DNA of 56,736 nt from a bacterium (Candidatus Blackallbacteria) CG13_big_fil_rev_8_21_14_2_50_49_14 (GTDB lineage Bacteria; Cyanobacteriota; Sericytochromatia; UBA7694). The position numbers and the translations under genes were made by a program. Position 1 is the stretch's first letter. Every line of letters starts with the position of its first letter. Under the pieces are notes generated by a model that saw only the letters and a list, made by a program, of their open reading frames with translations, was not told the origin of the DNA and made no database searches. The DNA is taken from assembly GCA_002783405.1 (NCBI GenBank), contig PFGG01000025.1, forward strand, positions 1-56,736, read 5' to 3'. Below, in pieces: positions 9,073 to 16,936 of the stretch.

Positions 9073-9620
9073 AAAAACCATGGCTTGGATTGCTGATCGT
9101 TATTTTCTGCTTTTTTCCCACCCGCGTTGATTCAGTCGGTTTGCGTAAGCTCTATTCGACCTATTATCCACCCGATAAAATGGCAAGAATCTCTGCAGAG
9201 GGTTTTAAAATGACGGGTAGCCAACTGGTCTGGCTGCCTAAAAAACAGAAGCCCACGCTCACTTTTATTTATCATAAGGCGGTTCCGTTTTATGAGCAGG
9301 ATATTACCCTGCATTTTTCTTCAACGGTTACCCATCATTCTGAAAGCCGTGTGGTCAAGAAGAATTTTCACTGCCAAAAAGATCAGAAAGAGGAAGCCTT
9401 TCTGCATCCCAAATTTGGAGCCTATGTCCTGTGTTCTCACGATCTTTATGCGAAAGCCTTTCCGACAGCTCGCAACCAAACCCCGATTAAATACAAGACC
9501 GCATCAGTCTTCCCCCGCGAGGGAAACCGCCTGCCCCATATAACGTTTCAATTGCACGGATTTGAGCAGGATATCCAGACTCTCATGCATTCAATTGAAA
9601 CCTTGGATGAAAGGCCTTAA
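9069..9620 (+). CDS. Secreted protein of unknown function, paralogue 2
   Basis: Exported protein of 183 residues starting at the ATG that overlaps the previous stop; GGAG lies about nine bases upstream. The signal peptide covers about residues 1-24. The HPKFGAYVLCSHD segment aligns with HSRLGPLMLCFTN in the upstream gene, and both proteins end in ERP after a D-rich helical stretch, so this is a diverged tandem duplicate. An earlier in-frame start at 8955 lies inside the other gene and is rejected. Its TAA shares TTAA with the cysS stop. Confidence 0.75.
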   Translation: MKKPWLGLLIVIFCFFPTRVDSVGLRKLYSTYYPPDKMARISAEGFKMTGSQLVWLPKKQKPTLTFIYHKAVPFYEQDITLHFSSTVTHHSESRVVKKNFHCQKDQKEEAFLHPKFGAYVLCSHDLYAKAFPTARNQTPIKYKTASVFPREGNRLPHITFQLHGFEQDIQTLMHSIETLDERP

Positions 9621-11032
9621 AGATCCAAAGGCACCAATTCAAAATGATCTTTGCCGTCACGCATTTGGAAACCCGCTGCCTGAATCAAATCGCGCAGACG
9701 ATCTGATTCTGCCCAGTTTTTGTTTTGGCGTGCCTCCCAGCGTTGGTTGGCTAAAACCTGGATATTTTCGGGTATTTCGATGTTTAATTCAGGGAAATCG
9801 GTAAAATCAAGTAAGTCCAAGCTCAAAATGCTGTCAATTTCGCGGATCAAATCCAATTTATGAGCATCGCCCATTTCTTTATCTTGAACCAAATCCCAGA
9901 GCAAACCGATCACTTTCGGAGCATTCAAATCATCGCACAGGGCATTCAAGATCTGTTCCCGAAAATCTGCAAGGCGCTCTGGCGCACGCTGATCCTGGGC
10001 ATGCAAATGGGATATCAGGCGTTTCAGTTTATAATAGGCAGTCTGGGCGGATTTCAGAATTTCCTGTGAAAAAGTCAGAAAATGGCGGTAATGACTGGTC
10101 AGGCAGAGATAGCGGTAGGCTCGGGGAGAAAAGCCAGCGTCTATTAGTGTTTTTAAGGTCACAAAATTACCTACGGATTTGCCCATGCGCTGGTTTTGAT
10201 CCAAAACCAGAAATTCACCATGCAGCCAATAATTGACAAAGGGTTGATGGGTTGCGCCTTCAGCCTGGGCAATCTCGTTGGTATGGTGAACGGGAATATG
10301 ATCGGTTCCGCCGGTATGAATATCAATCGTAGCACCCAGTTCAGCGAAGATCATGGCGGTGCATTCCAGGTGCCAACCTGGAAAACCTTTTCCCCAGGGG
10401 CTTTCCCACTCCATTTGTCGTTGTGCGTCCTTGGGGCTGAATTTCCAGAGCGCAAAATCTGTTTTGTTGCGCTTGCCTTCGGTATCGATACGGGCGCCTT
10501 CCTGTAGGCCTTCAACATCCAAGCGGGCCATTTTTCCGTAATCTGGAAAACGTGCAGTATCGTAATAGACCCCGTCTTCAAGAACATAGGTCAGCCCCCC
10601 GTTTTCAAGGTCTTTGACCAATTGAATCTGCTCTGGAATATAGTCGGTGGCATAGGTAAAACGGGTAGGGAAGGCGATGTTCAAGGCTGCGATGTCATGT
10701 TTAAAGGCCTCTGCATAATAGCGAGAGATGTCCCAGGCGCTTTTGCCCTCTGCCGCTGCTGCTTTTTCGATTTTATCGTCACCGGCATCAGCATCTGAGG
10801 TTAAATGACCAACATCTGTAAAATTCATGATTTGTGTGACTTCATAGCCTAAAAACCCGAGCAGCTTTTTGAGCAGATCTGGAAAAATATAGCTGCGCAG
10901 ATTGCCAATATGCGCGTAATTATAGACGGTGGGTCCGCAGGTATACATTTTGACTTGCCCTGCTTGAAGGGGAGTAAAGATTTCTTTTTCGCGGTGAAGG
11001 GTATTGAAAAGTTTTACTTTAGGCAAGGTCAT
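9617..11032 (-). CDS. cysS: Cysteinyl-tRNA synthetase
   Basis: Class I aminoacyl-tRNA synthetase charging tRNA-Cys in the cytoplasm; 471 residues. Zinc-site residues C32, C224, H249 and E253 are present. The HIGH motif appears as HIGN at 41-44 within TCGPTVYNYAHIGN. The KMSKS loop is RMGKS at 282-286, a conservative variant. A DALR-type anticodon-binding helical domain forms the C-terminus. AGGA sits eight bases before the ATG. It converges on the secreted paralogue pair and shares TTAA at the stops. On the reverse strand, TATAAT (11068-11073) is a likely -10. Confidence 0.97.
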   Translation of the reverse strand: MTLPKVKLFNTLHREKEIFTPLQAGQVKMYTCGPTVYNYAHIGNLRSYIFPDLLKKLLGFLGYEVTQIMNFTDVGHLTSDADAGDDKIEKAAAAEGKSAWDISRYYAEAFKHDIAALNIAFPTRFTYATDYIPEQIQLVKDLENGGLTYVLEDGVYYDTARFPDYGKMARLDVEGLQEGARIDTEGKRNKTDFALWKFSPKDAQRQMEWESPWGKGFPGWHLECTAMIFAELGATIDIHTGGTDHIPVHHTNEIAQAEGATHQPFVNYWLHGEFLVLDQNQRMGKSVGNFVTLKTLIDAGFSPRAYRYLCLTSHYRHFLTFSQEILKSAQTAYYKLKRLISHLHAQDQRAPERLADFREQILNALCDDLNAPKVIGLLWDLVQDKEMGDAHKLDLIREIDSILSLDLLDFTDFPELNIEIPENIQVLANQRWEARQNKNWAESDRLRDLIQAAGFQMRDGKDHFELVPLDL

Positions 11033-11095
11033 GAGGGTGTCCTGTTCAAATACATGAGATTCAGTCCATTATACCTGAGGCTGTGCTTTTCAGGG

Positions 11096-11124
11096 TTGAT
11101 TCCCGCCTTTGAGCCGGTTATGAT
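11096..11124 (+). promoter_or_regulatory. Promoter of the SDR and hotdog gene pair
   Basis: TTGATT (11096-11101), an exact 17-base spacer and TATGAT (11119-11124). The expected start of transcription is at about 11131, which is the A of the SDR start codon, so the message may be leaderless. Confidence 0.6.
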
Positions 11125-11130
11125 GAGGGC

Positions 11131-12057
11131 ATGGCAAAAACTACATATAAAATCATATTCTCATTGGCTTGTGGCGGACTTCTGCTGGCTCTGAAAAATC
11201 TCCCTCAGAAAAGAATCAAACCTGAGGGGCGTTGGGTCATGATTACAGGGGCCTCAACGGGTATCGGCCGGATTTTGGCTGAAACTTTGGCACAAAAGGG
11301 TTTCCAAATCATTGCGACTGTCAGAAAAGAACAGGATGCCGAAAGTCTGCAGTCAGTTTCAGCGGCCATACACCCGATCCTCATGGACGTGGCTGAATCT
11401 GACAGTATTGCCATGGCTTTGCCAGAAGTAGCAGTGCTTTTAGCAGGGCAACCGCTTTATGCCTTGATCAACAATGCCGGCATCGGGGTTGTGGGCCCAG
11501 TCGAAATGATTGCTCGGGAAGCCCTGCGAAAACAATTCGAGGTCAATGTCTTTGGCTTGATTGAAACCACACAAACTTTTTTGCCCCTCATGGCAACGCA
11601 AGGCAAAGTGATTCAAATTTCTTCTGTCGCGGGGCAAACCACGATTCCCTTTGCCGGTGCCTATTCAGCTTCAAAGCATGCTGTGGAAGCACTTTCTGAT
11701 GCTTTACGCAGGGAGTGGCAGGTGGTGGGCAAGAAGCTTGAACTGGTTGTGGTTCAGCCCGGTACGATTGAAACGCCCATCTGGGAAAAAACCCAGACCT
11801 CTTTTGATCCTGAAACCTATCAGGGCACAAGCTATGAAGCGCTTGGCAATTTTATGCTGAAACGTACCCAGAATGCTGAGGGGAAGCGCGCACGACCAGA
11901 ATCCGTAGCCCAAGCAGTGCTTGAGATCCTGACCCGTCAGAACAACCCTCCCCGCGTGGTGGTCTCGGGTCAACCCCTGCAAGAGGTGGTGGTTCCACGT
12001 CTCTTGCCAGACCGGGTTTTTGACCGCGTGATCCACAAGCTTTTTCAGGGCAAATGA
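11131..12057 (+). CDS. Short-chain dehydrogenase/reductase
   Basis: NAD(P)-dependent oxidoreductase of 308 residues with a hydrophobic N-terminal helix (about 7-22) that may anchor it to the membrane. The Rossmann motif TGASTGIG is at 39-46, NNAG at 114-117, and the catalytic residues are Ser164/165, Tyr178 and Lys182 (YSASK). The C-terminus is long, as in retinol- or 11-beta-hydroxysteroid-dehydrogenase-like SDRs, so a lipid-like substrate is plausible. The stop overlaps the next start in ATGA, which makes a two-gene operon with a hotdog-fold protein. The substrate cannot be read from sequence. Confidence 0.9.
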   Translation: MAKTTYKIIFSLACGGLLLALKNLPQKRIKPEGRWVMITGASTGIGRILAETLAQKGFQIIATVRKEQDAESLQSVSAAIHPILMDVAESDSIAMALPEVAVLLAGQPLYALINNAGIGVVGPVEMIAREALRKQFEVNVFGLIETTQTFLPLMATQGKVIQISSVAGQTTIPFAGAYSASKHAVEALSDALRREWQVVGKKLELVVVQPGTIETPIWEKTQTSFDPETYQGTSYEALGNFMLKRTQNAEGKRARPESVAQAVLEILTRQNNPPRVVVSGQPLQEVVVPRLLPDRVFDRVIHKLFQGK

Positions 12058-12527
12058 ATCCACTCGTTCCGCGCGGCCGGGTGCCGGCTGTTGTGCTCAA
12101 AAACCTGCTCAACCTCTGGCCTCCTTATCTGGCTGCAGGAGTGCATGTGGATTATATTCAACGGGATTATTCCCGAGTCCATGTCTCCATGGCTTTGCAT
12201 TGGTATAACCGCAATTATGTGGGCACCCATTTTGGCGGCTCGCTGTATGCCATGACCGATCCTTTTTATATGTTGATGTTGATTCAATTATTGGGTCCAG
12301 ACACGATTGTTTGGGACAAGGCGGCGAATATCCGTTTTCGCCGTCCTGGCAAGGGTCGTGTCAGTGCCCTTTTTCAAATTTCACCACACGAAGTAGCAGC
12401 GCTTCAGACAGAATTGGCTCGCACAGGTCGAGTTGATTTTGAGAAAACCCTGCGCGTTCTGGATGCAGATTTAATGACTGTGGCAGAAGTGGATAAGGTG
12501 GTTTATCTGAAAAAGAAAACCCGCTGA
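12054..12527 (+). CDS. DUF4442 hotdog-fold thioesterase-like protein
   Basis: A 157-residue protein of the DUF4442/PaaI-like hotdog group, probably acting on acyl-CoA or another thioester in the cytoplasm. The central NYVGTHFGGSLYAMTD segment is the conserved helix and loop of the fold. It is followed by WDKAANIRFRRPGKG, typical of the second half. It is translationally coupled to the SDR through an ATGA overlap, suggesting a shared lipid pathway. Activity is not assured, since many DUF4442 proteins are uncharacterised. Confidence 0.8.
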   Translation: MNPLVPRGRVPAVVLKNLLNLWPPYLAAGVHVDYIQRDYSRVHVSMALHWYNRNYVGTHFGGSLYAMTDPFYMLMLIQLLGPDTIVWDKAANIRFRRPGKGRVSALFQISPHEVAALQTELARTGRVDFEKTLRVLDADLMTVAEVDKVVYLKKKTR

Positions 12528-12528
12528 A

Positions 12529-12557
12529 TTGACGTACTTGGGGCTCAATGAGACAAT
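12529..12557 (+). promoter_or_regulatory. Promoter of the ybjQ-ybjQ-M48 operon
   Basis: TTGACG (12529-12534), a 17-base spacer and GACAAT (12552-12557) lie just after the DUF4442 stop and upstream of the first YbjQ gene. Good spacing and four of six -10 matches support it. Confidence 0.5.
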
Positions 12558-12608
12558 GAACTGAATTTAATCAATATCGATGAGAGAGCATGGGTAAATT
12601 TTAAGCAT

Positions 12609-12923
12609 ATGATCATGACAAATATTGAAACCATTCCAGGCAAAAACATTCTTGAAATCTATGGCGTGGTCAATGGCAGTACCGTTCGGGCCAAACACGT
12701 GGGCCGAGACATAATGGCTTCCTTCAAGAATATGATTGGGGGCGAGTTAAAGGGCTATACCGAACTTTTGCAAGAAGCCCGGGATGAAGCAACCCAGCGC
12801 ATGATTTCTGAAGCCCGTCGTTTGGGCGCCAATGCGATTGTCAATATCCGCTATTCAACTTCTTCTGTGGCCCAAGGGGCTGCAGAAATTTATGTCTATG
12901 GCACGGCAGTAAAGGTAGACTAA
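12609..12923 (+). CDS. YbjQ/UPF0145 family protein
   Basis: A 104-residue cytoplasmic protein of the YbjQ (UPF0145, heavy-metal-binding domain) family, known to form ring-like oligomers of unknown function. Family features are the GVVNGSTVRAKHVGRD opening, the central GGELKGYTELLQEARDEA helix, the LGANAIVNIRYSTS strand and the final AEIYVYGTAVKV strand. The start may be the ATG at 12609 or at 12615. It is followed three bases later by a membrane-anchored second copy and then an M48 peptidase. Metal binding is a family label, not something visible here. Confidence 0.9.
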   Translation: MIMTNIETIPGKNILEIYGVVNGSTVRAKHVGRDIMASFKNMIGGELKGYTELLQEARDEATQRMISEARRLGANAIVNIRYSTSSVAQGAAEIYVYGTAVKVD

Positions 12924-12926
12924 GCC

Positions 12927-13388
12927 ATGGATACACTGATTGTACTGGCCATTCTGGTAACGATTGGCTATTTTGCCGGTACCCGGGCAGAAAAGAACCA
13001 CTATGCTTCGATTGAAGCGCGTGAAAAAGAACTCTTTCAGTTGCCAGTGAGTTCTTTGAAGAAGCTTCCTGAAGATCCCCGTGAGGTGGAATCTGTCAAT
13101 TTGGTCTATGGAAATGCCGTCATCGCTGTGGATTATTTCAAGGTTTTTGTTGCGAATCTGCGCAATCTCTTTGGCGGGCGCGTTACGGCCTATGAATCTC
13201 TGCTGGACAGAGCACGTCGTGAAGCCACCCTGCGCATGAAGACCATGGCCAAACAACAAGGGGCCGATGTGATTATCAATCTGCGTTTAGAAACGGCTCC
13301 AATTGGCAAAGGAACTGCGGGCCAGAAAAATGGCATGCCCAGCATTGAATCGCTGGCCTATGGCACGGCCATTCGTTACCGTCGCTAA
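12927..13388 (+). CDS. Membrane-anchored YbjQ family protein
   Basis: A 153-residue second YbjQ copy. Residues 3-18 form a membrane helix, followed by a charged linker and a YbjQ domain from about 55. The domain has the GGRVTAYESLLDRARREA helix, the QGADVIINLRLET strand and the AYGTAIRY end, which match the first copy. It carries an extra loop near 125-140. Its TAA overlaps the next ATG (TAATG), so the peptidase gene is coupled. The tandem of a soluble and an anchored copy suggests a mixed complex at the membrane; this is inference. Confidence 0.85.
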   Translation: MDTLIVLAILVTIGYFAGTRAEKNHYASIEAREKELFQLPVSSLKKLPEDPREVESVNLVYGNAVIAVDYFKVFVANLRNLFGGRVTAYESLLDRARREATLRMKTMAKQQGADVIINLRLETAPIGKGTAGQKNGMPSIESLAYGTAIRYRR

Positions 13389-14257
13389 TGAGCTTTGTCA
13401 TTCAAGAGCCGCCTGAGTCTTCTGAAAATATAAATATCAGTCCCTCTCACCCGCTTCACGAGCTTTTGATTCTTTTGGGAGGGATGTTTGCGATCATTTT
13501 GGCGGTTTGGTGGCTTTTGGGGCTGGCCGTTGATTGGGTGGTTCCCAAAATTGATGCGCGCAATGAAACACGCTTGGCGGGTCTTTATGCTTCGGTTTTA
13601 GCGCAGACTGAAGAAGGAGACGGCAGCCTGCGTTTGCAAAAATATCTTGCCGACTTGAATGCGCTTCAGTTCCCCGATCCCAAACTTCGGCCGGATTACC
13701 AGGCACATTTACTTGCCGATTCCACGATCAATGCTTTGGCCTTACCGGGGGGACATATTCTGATTTTGAGTGGTTTTTTGAAACAGGCTGAATCAGAGAA
13801 CGAACTCATTTTTGTCTTGGGGCATGAATTGGGGCATTTGGTGCATCGCGATCATTTGCGTGCAATGGGCCGCAGTTTGGTGATGTATTCATTGGCGACC
13901 ATGCTCTTAGGCCCCGACAATTTTATCAGCGGCTTTGCCGAAAATTCACTGAAAACACTCGAATTAAAATTTTCCCGAGAGCAAGAGTTGGAAGCGGATC
14001 GACTGGGGTTAGAACTCTTGGTCAAAACCTATGGCCATGCCGGGGGCTCTCAGGACTTCTTCAGACGTTTGGAATCTCAGCAGGAAAATTCAAAATTTCT
14101 AAGTTATCTCTCTACCCATCCGCATCCCAGAGAACGGATTGAGCGGCTCAAAGCCATGATTCGTGAGCGGCATTTTCTTCTCAAGCCAGTGAAACCTTTG
14201 CCCAAACAGTTTCAAGACCTCACAAAAAAAGAACTTAAAGCTACCAAGACAGAATAA
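13388..14257 (+). CDS. M48 family zinc metallopeptidase
   Basis: A 289-residue membrane-associated metallopeptidase. One membrane helix spans about 25-48. The active site HELGH is at 146-150 and the third zinc ligand is Glu202 in the SREQELEADRLG helix. Layout and length fit single-helix M48 proteases of the BepA/LoiP or HtpX-like group, acting in envelope protein quality control. It is the last gene of the ybjQ-ybjQ-M48 operon, which hints that YbjQ rings regulate or present substrates to it. It converges on the oxygenase-like gene with no clear terminator. Confidence 0.9.
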   Translation: MSFVIQEPPESSENINISPSHPLHELLILLGGMFAIILAVWWLLGLAVDWVVPKIDARNETRLAGLYASVLAQTEEGDGSLRLQKYLADLNALQFPDPKLRPDYQAHLLADSTINALALPGGHILILSGFLKQAESENELIFVLGHELGHLVHRDHLRAMGRSLVMYSLATMLLGPDNFISGFAENSLKTLELKFSREQELEADRLGLELLVKTYGHAGGSQDFFRRLESQQENSKFLSYLSTHPHPRERIERLKAMIRERHFLLKPVKPLPKQFQDLTKKELKATKTE

Positions 14258-14284
14258 CGACTGCTTTATTTCTGACTTAAGTTG

Positions 14285-15487
14285 CTAGGTTTTGTTCTCA
14301 GGGTTGGGCATAAAATGAAAAAGGCTGACCGTGGCTTTGTGGCCCTCAGGCAAGGGGTCGCGCCAATGATAATAATCTGTCCCTTGATAAATGACAGCAT
14401 CTCCAGACAGCAGGCGTGTTTCAAGTGTCTGTTCAGGAAATTCAATACACAGAGGCCAAGTTTGGGTGGGTTCTTCTTCGGGTTGGGGGTCTACCATCAA
14501 GGAGATATTCCAGGCACATTGCTCCCAGTCGATATGACGCCCCATGCCGGTTTTTTCATAATAGGAAACGAAGGTATAGGTGGGAATCACGGGTTCTGGT
14601 GTGATTTTGTTAATCCAGGCTGAGATTTGAAAATGCAAATAACAGGTCAGGGGATCATTGTGGGCAAATACGCGGTTTACGTCTGCTGAGTTTTCGGCAT
14701 GCATATAGCCTTCATTTTGTATTTCACGGTAATATTTGCGCATCGCAGCCAGTTGGATCGGATTGAGCAGTTCGGGAAATTCAGCATAATGTTTTTCAGC
14801 TAAAAAAGCCTTGGTCTCTTCTGCGACTTGGGCCTGTTGTTCCAAGTTTTCTTGTAGAGAGCCGGGTAATAAGATTCGTGCCAAGATTAAGACTTGCAGG
14901 GTCTCTTCGCTCAGATTCTGGGGAATTTGCCCTTGCATCAAACTGTGAATGATCGGCAGCATGGCTGCTGTAGGCCAATAGGGCACCAGGGTTTCATAGC
15001 GGGTTTCTCTTACCCACAGGATCGGTCTTGCCGCTGAAAACACTTCGCGAAAGGGAACTCTTTCAGCATAGACGGGATCCAGCTCTGCTTCTGTCTGAAG
15101 CACCATGCGTGGATTGATCGTGAGCTGCTTGCTCTGTATTGGGAGGCGCTGAGCCGCTGCTTTGCTGTGGTGAGGCATTAGATCTGGGAAATGGAGATCC
15201 AGAGGGCAATGAAAAAAAACCTGTTCGGGGACTTGATCGGGCGGGAGCAAGAGCTGGCTTTCTTGCAGCCAGCTTTGATCTTCAAGACTGAGCGTTTGCA
15301 GACGAGCTGCCATTTCAGTATCAAAGCACTTTTTCTCTAAAAGCCGTGTAATGAAATCATAGAGTTGGGGGTGAGATTTTTGATGAACAAAGTGTTCCTG
15401 AATCGTTCCCTGTTTTTGTCGAACCACCAAATGGTGGATCGGAGCCAGTGAGGCATTATAGACCAGGGGGCTTAACAGCTTTGCCAT
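14285..15487 (-). CDS. Possible 2OG-Fe(II) oxygenase with N-terminal extension
   Basis: A 400-residue protein. The C-terminal third has the double-stranded beta-helix pattern of Fe(II)/2-oxoglutarate oxygenases: an HxD pair (His318, Asp320) in GMGRHIDWE and a distal His374 in the TDYYHWRDPLPEGHKATVSL region, with Lys384 or Arg376 available for 2OG. The N-terminal half (about 1-230) is helical and not recognised. Part of it (near 45-75) resembles a winged-helix or peptide-binding module, which is a guess. The ribosome-binding site is weak. The next gene upstream (15518) is hypothetical. The substrate is unknown. Confidence 0.6.
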   Translation of the reverse strand: MAKLLSPLVYNASLAPIHHLVVRQKQGTIQEHFVHQKSHPQLYDFITRLLEKKCFDTEMAARLQTLSLEDQSWLQESQLLLPPDQVPEQVFFHCPLDLHFPDLMPHHSKAAAQRLPIQSKQLTINPRMVLQTEAELDPVYAERVPFREVFSAARPILWVRETRYETLVPYWPTAAMLPIIHSLMQGQIPQNLSEETLQVLILARILLPGSLQENLEQQAQVAEETKAFLAEKHYAEFPELLNPIQLAAMRKYYREIQNEGYMHAENSADVNRVFAHNDPLTCYLHFQISAWINKITPEPVIPTYTFVSYYEKTGMGRHIDWEQCAWNISLMVDPQPEEEPTQTWPLCIEFPEQTLETRLLSGDAVIYQGTDYYHWRDPLPEGHKATVSLFHFMPNPENKT

Positions 15488-15517
15488 AACGTATAGAATA
15501 TCTTCGTTTTTGCTGGA

Positions 15518-16057
15518 TTAATCATGCAGCTTTTTTAAAATTTCAGGAGAAACGCCCGCATTTGTGAGAATCTCTTTCATTTCAAAGGCGCGGTTGGTTT
15601 TGGCCTCTTCTCCGAGAGAGAGACCCAGCGTAACCAAACCCAAGAGGGTAGACGCTTCAGGGGAGCGATTGAGCAAAGAACCCATTTTGTGATAAAGAGG
15701 AACCAGTTTATCTTCTGAATTTAAGCGCTTGGCGAGTTCGGGCAAATTTCCATCGGCCTGGCTTTCTTTCAGAAGGCGAATGACCTGTTCTTTCTGGGGC
15801 AGACTGAGCGAGGGTTTTTTACTGGTTGCGAGTAAATGCTCAATTTTTTTGAGGCGCACTTCTAAGAGGGGGTCGCTGCCTTCACTCAGGGAAATATGAC
15901 TTAAACCTTGGCCAATTGGCAAATCATGGGTTTTGATCTGATCTTTGGATTGAAGATTTGGAGCTGGACTTGCTGGTTTCTCAACAGGAGCCGTTTTCGC
16001 TCCCGAAGCGGGTTGAATGGAAGGGGTATGATTTTGGCCAAAAATCTTAAAACTCAT
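15518..16057 (-). CDS. Hypothetical protein with disordered N-terminus
   Basis: A 179-residue protein with no signal peptide. The first 50 residues are rich in Pro, Ala, Gln and Ser. The rest is helical with Leu/Lys-rich segments and a weak internal repeat of helix pairs. GGAG eight bases before the ATG at 16057 decides the start over the one three codons upstream. A TATAAT -10 lies at 16089-16094 on this strand. The MSFKIFG opening resembles the MTFSLYQ opening of the C39-like protein at 21729, also followed by a Pro/Ala-rich stretch. No function can be assigned. Confidence 0.7.
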   Translation of the reverse strand: MSFKIFGQNHTPSIQPASGAKTAPVEKPASPAPNLQSKDQIKTHDLPIGQGLSHISLSEGSDPLLEVRLKKIEHLLATSKKPSLSLPQKEQVIRLLKESQADGNLPELAKRLNSEDKLVPLYHKMGSLLNRSPEASTLLGLVTLGLSLGEEAKTNRAFEMKEILTNAGVSPEILKKLHD

Positions 16058-16088
16058 GAGAAACACTCCAGTCCGTGTGGATAGTTCT

Positions 16089-16094
16089 ATTATA
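16089..16094 (-). promoter_or_regulatory. -10 element upstream of the 15518-16057 gene
   Basis: On the reverse strand this is a perfect TATAAT, 31 bases before the start codon at 16057. The -35 region 17 bases upstream is poor (CGTCAT). Confidence 0.4.
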
Positions 16095-16136
16095 GCCTTT
16101 GCTGGCTAAAAATGACGTAAAAATTAGAAATTCTAA

Positions 16137-16850
16137 TCAATTGCTTGTGCTGACGGGGCCTGAAACCTTGAACATCAAACGAAAATAGTTGCTTCCGCCA
16201 AAAATCGGAAGGGTTACGACAGGTAAATTGTTCCAATAGTCCATGAATTGATTGGCTTCCAATTCAACATAGGGGCCAGAACGGGATTCGTGAAGAATCA
16301 AGGTATTGCGTTTGGCATTGTAACCAACTACCAAAACATAGTGTTCGCGGTCCAAGGCACCAAAATTCAGCAGGACCATCACAGGGGAGCCTTTTTGAAT
16401 TTCGTTTAAGAGCACCTCCAGGCTGCCTTCCCGGAAGGCTTCTGCCTGCAGGCCTTTTTGGGCGAGATATTCCTGAATTTTGTCATAGGTCGTGCCCAAA
16501 TTGAGCGGATTGTTTTCATTGACCACGGTCTGGTAATCAATCTCCTGGCCCCAATATTGTAAGAGCATGGTCATCACGGCTTGGGCACAGGTATTGTCAT
16601 TGCCCTGGGTGACAAAGGGCACCGGTGAAAGATAGATATTGCCATTGGCAGAAACAAGTAGTTTTTTACCGTTTTTAAAGTTGACAGCGCTCTGTTGCAG
16701 ATTAAAACGGCTCAAACGGTTACTGCTTGTGCTTAAATTGCCTGAACGGGTTACCTGTGTTTGTTGTACGGGAACCACAGGAGGGGAGCAGGAAAGCAGC
16801 CATTGGGTGGTAAAACTTAAAATCAGCAATTTTTGTATTTTCGTGTACAT
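16137..16850 (-). CDS. C39-like papain-fold lipoprotein
   Basis: A 237-residue envelope lipoprotein. The lipobox WLLSC puts the lipidated Cys at position 21. After a Ser/Thr/Asn linker, a C39-like cysteine-peptidase domain runs from about 72 to the end, with Cys88 in GNDNTCAQAVMTML and His170 in DREHYVLVVGYN. The usual Asp after the next strand is not obvious; LHESRSG stands there. It is probably a peptidase, or an inactive relative that binds peptides. Its 5' region holds a perfect 16-base inverted repeat, which lies between this gene and the Spy-like gene upstream. Confidence 0.8.
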   Translation of the reverse strand: MYTKIQKLLILSFTTQWLLSCSPPVVPVQQTQVTRSGNLSTSSNRLSRFNLQQSAVNFKNGKKLLVSANGNIYLSPVPFVTQGNDNTCAQAVMTMLLQYWGQEIDYQTVVNENNPLNLGTTYDKIQEYLAQKGLQAEAFREGSLEVLLNEIQKGSPVMVLLNFGALDREHYVLVVGYNAKRNTLILHESRSGPYVELEANQFMDYWNNLPVVTLPIFGGSNYFRLMFKVSGPVSTSN

Positions 16851-16885
16851 GATTCTTTCGTATGGCCTCAGTTTCTCTATAGGAT

Positions 16886-16924
16886 TATCCGGTACAGTTC
16901 AAGAATTCTGAACTGTACCGGATA
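16886..16924. repeat. Perfect 16-base inverted repeat with 7-base loop
   Basis: Arms at 16886-16901 and 16909-16924 are exact reverse complements (arm TATCCGGTACAGTTCA). They lie 12 bases after the Spy-like stop and 35 bases before the C39-like start. There is no T-run on either strand, so it is not a standard intrinsic terminator. An mRNA-stabilising 3' hairpin, a leader element or a protein site is possible. Confidence 0.85.
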
Positions 16925-16936
16925 GATTATTAACAA

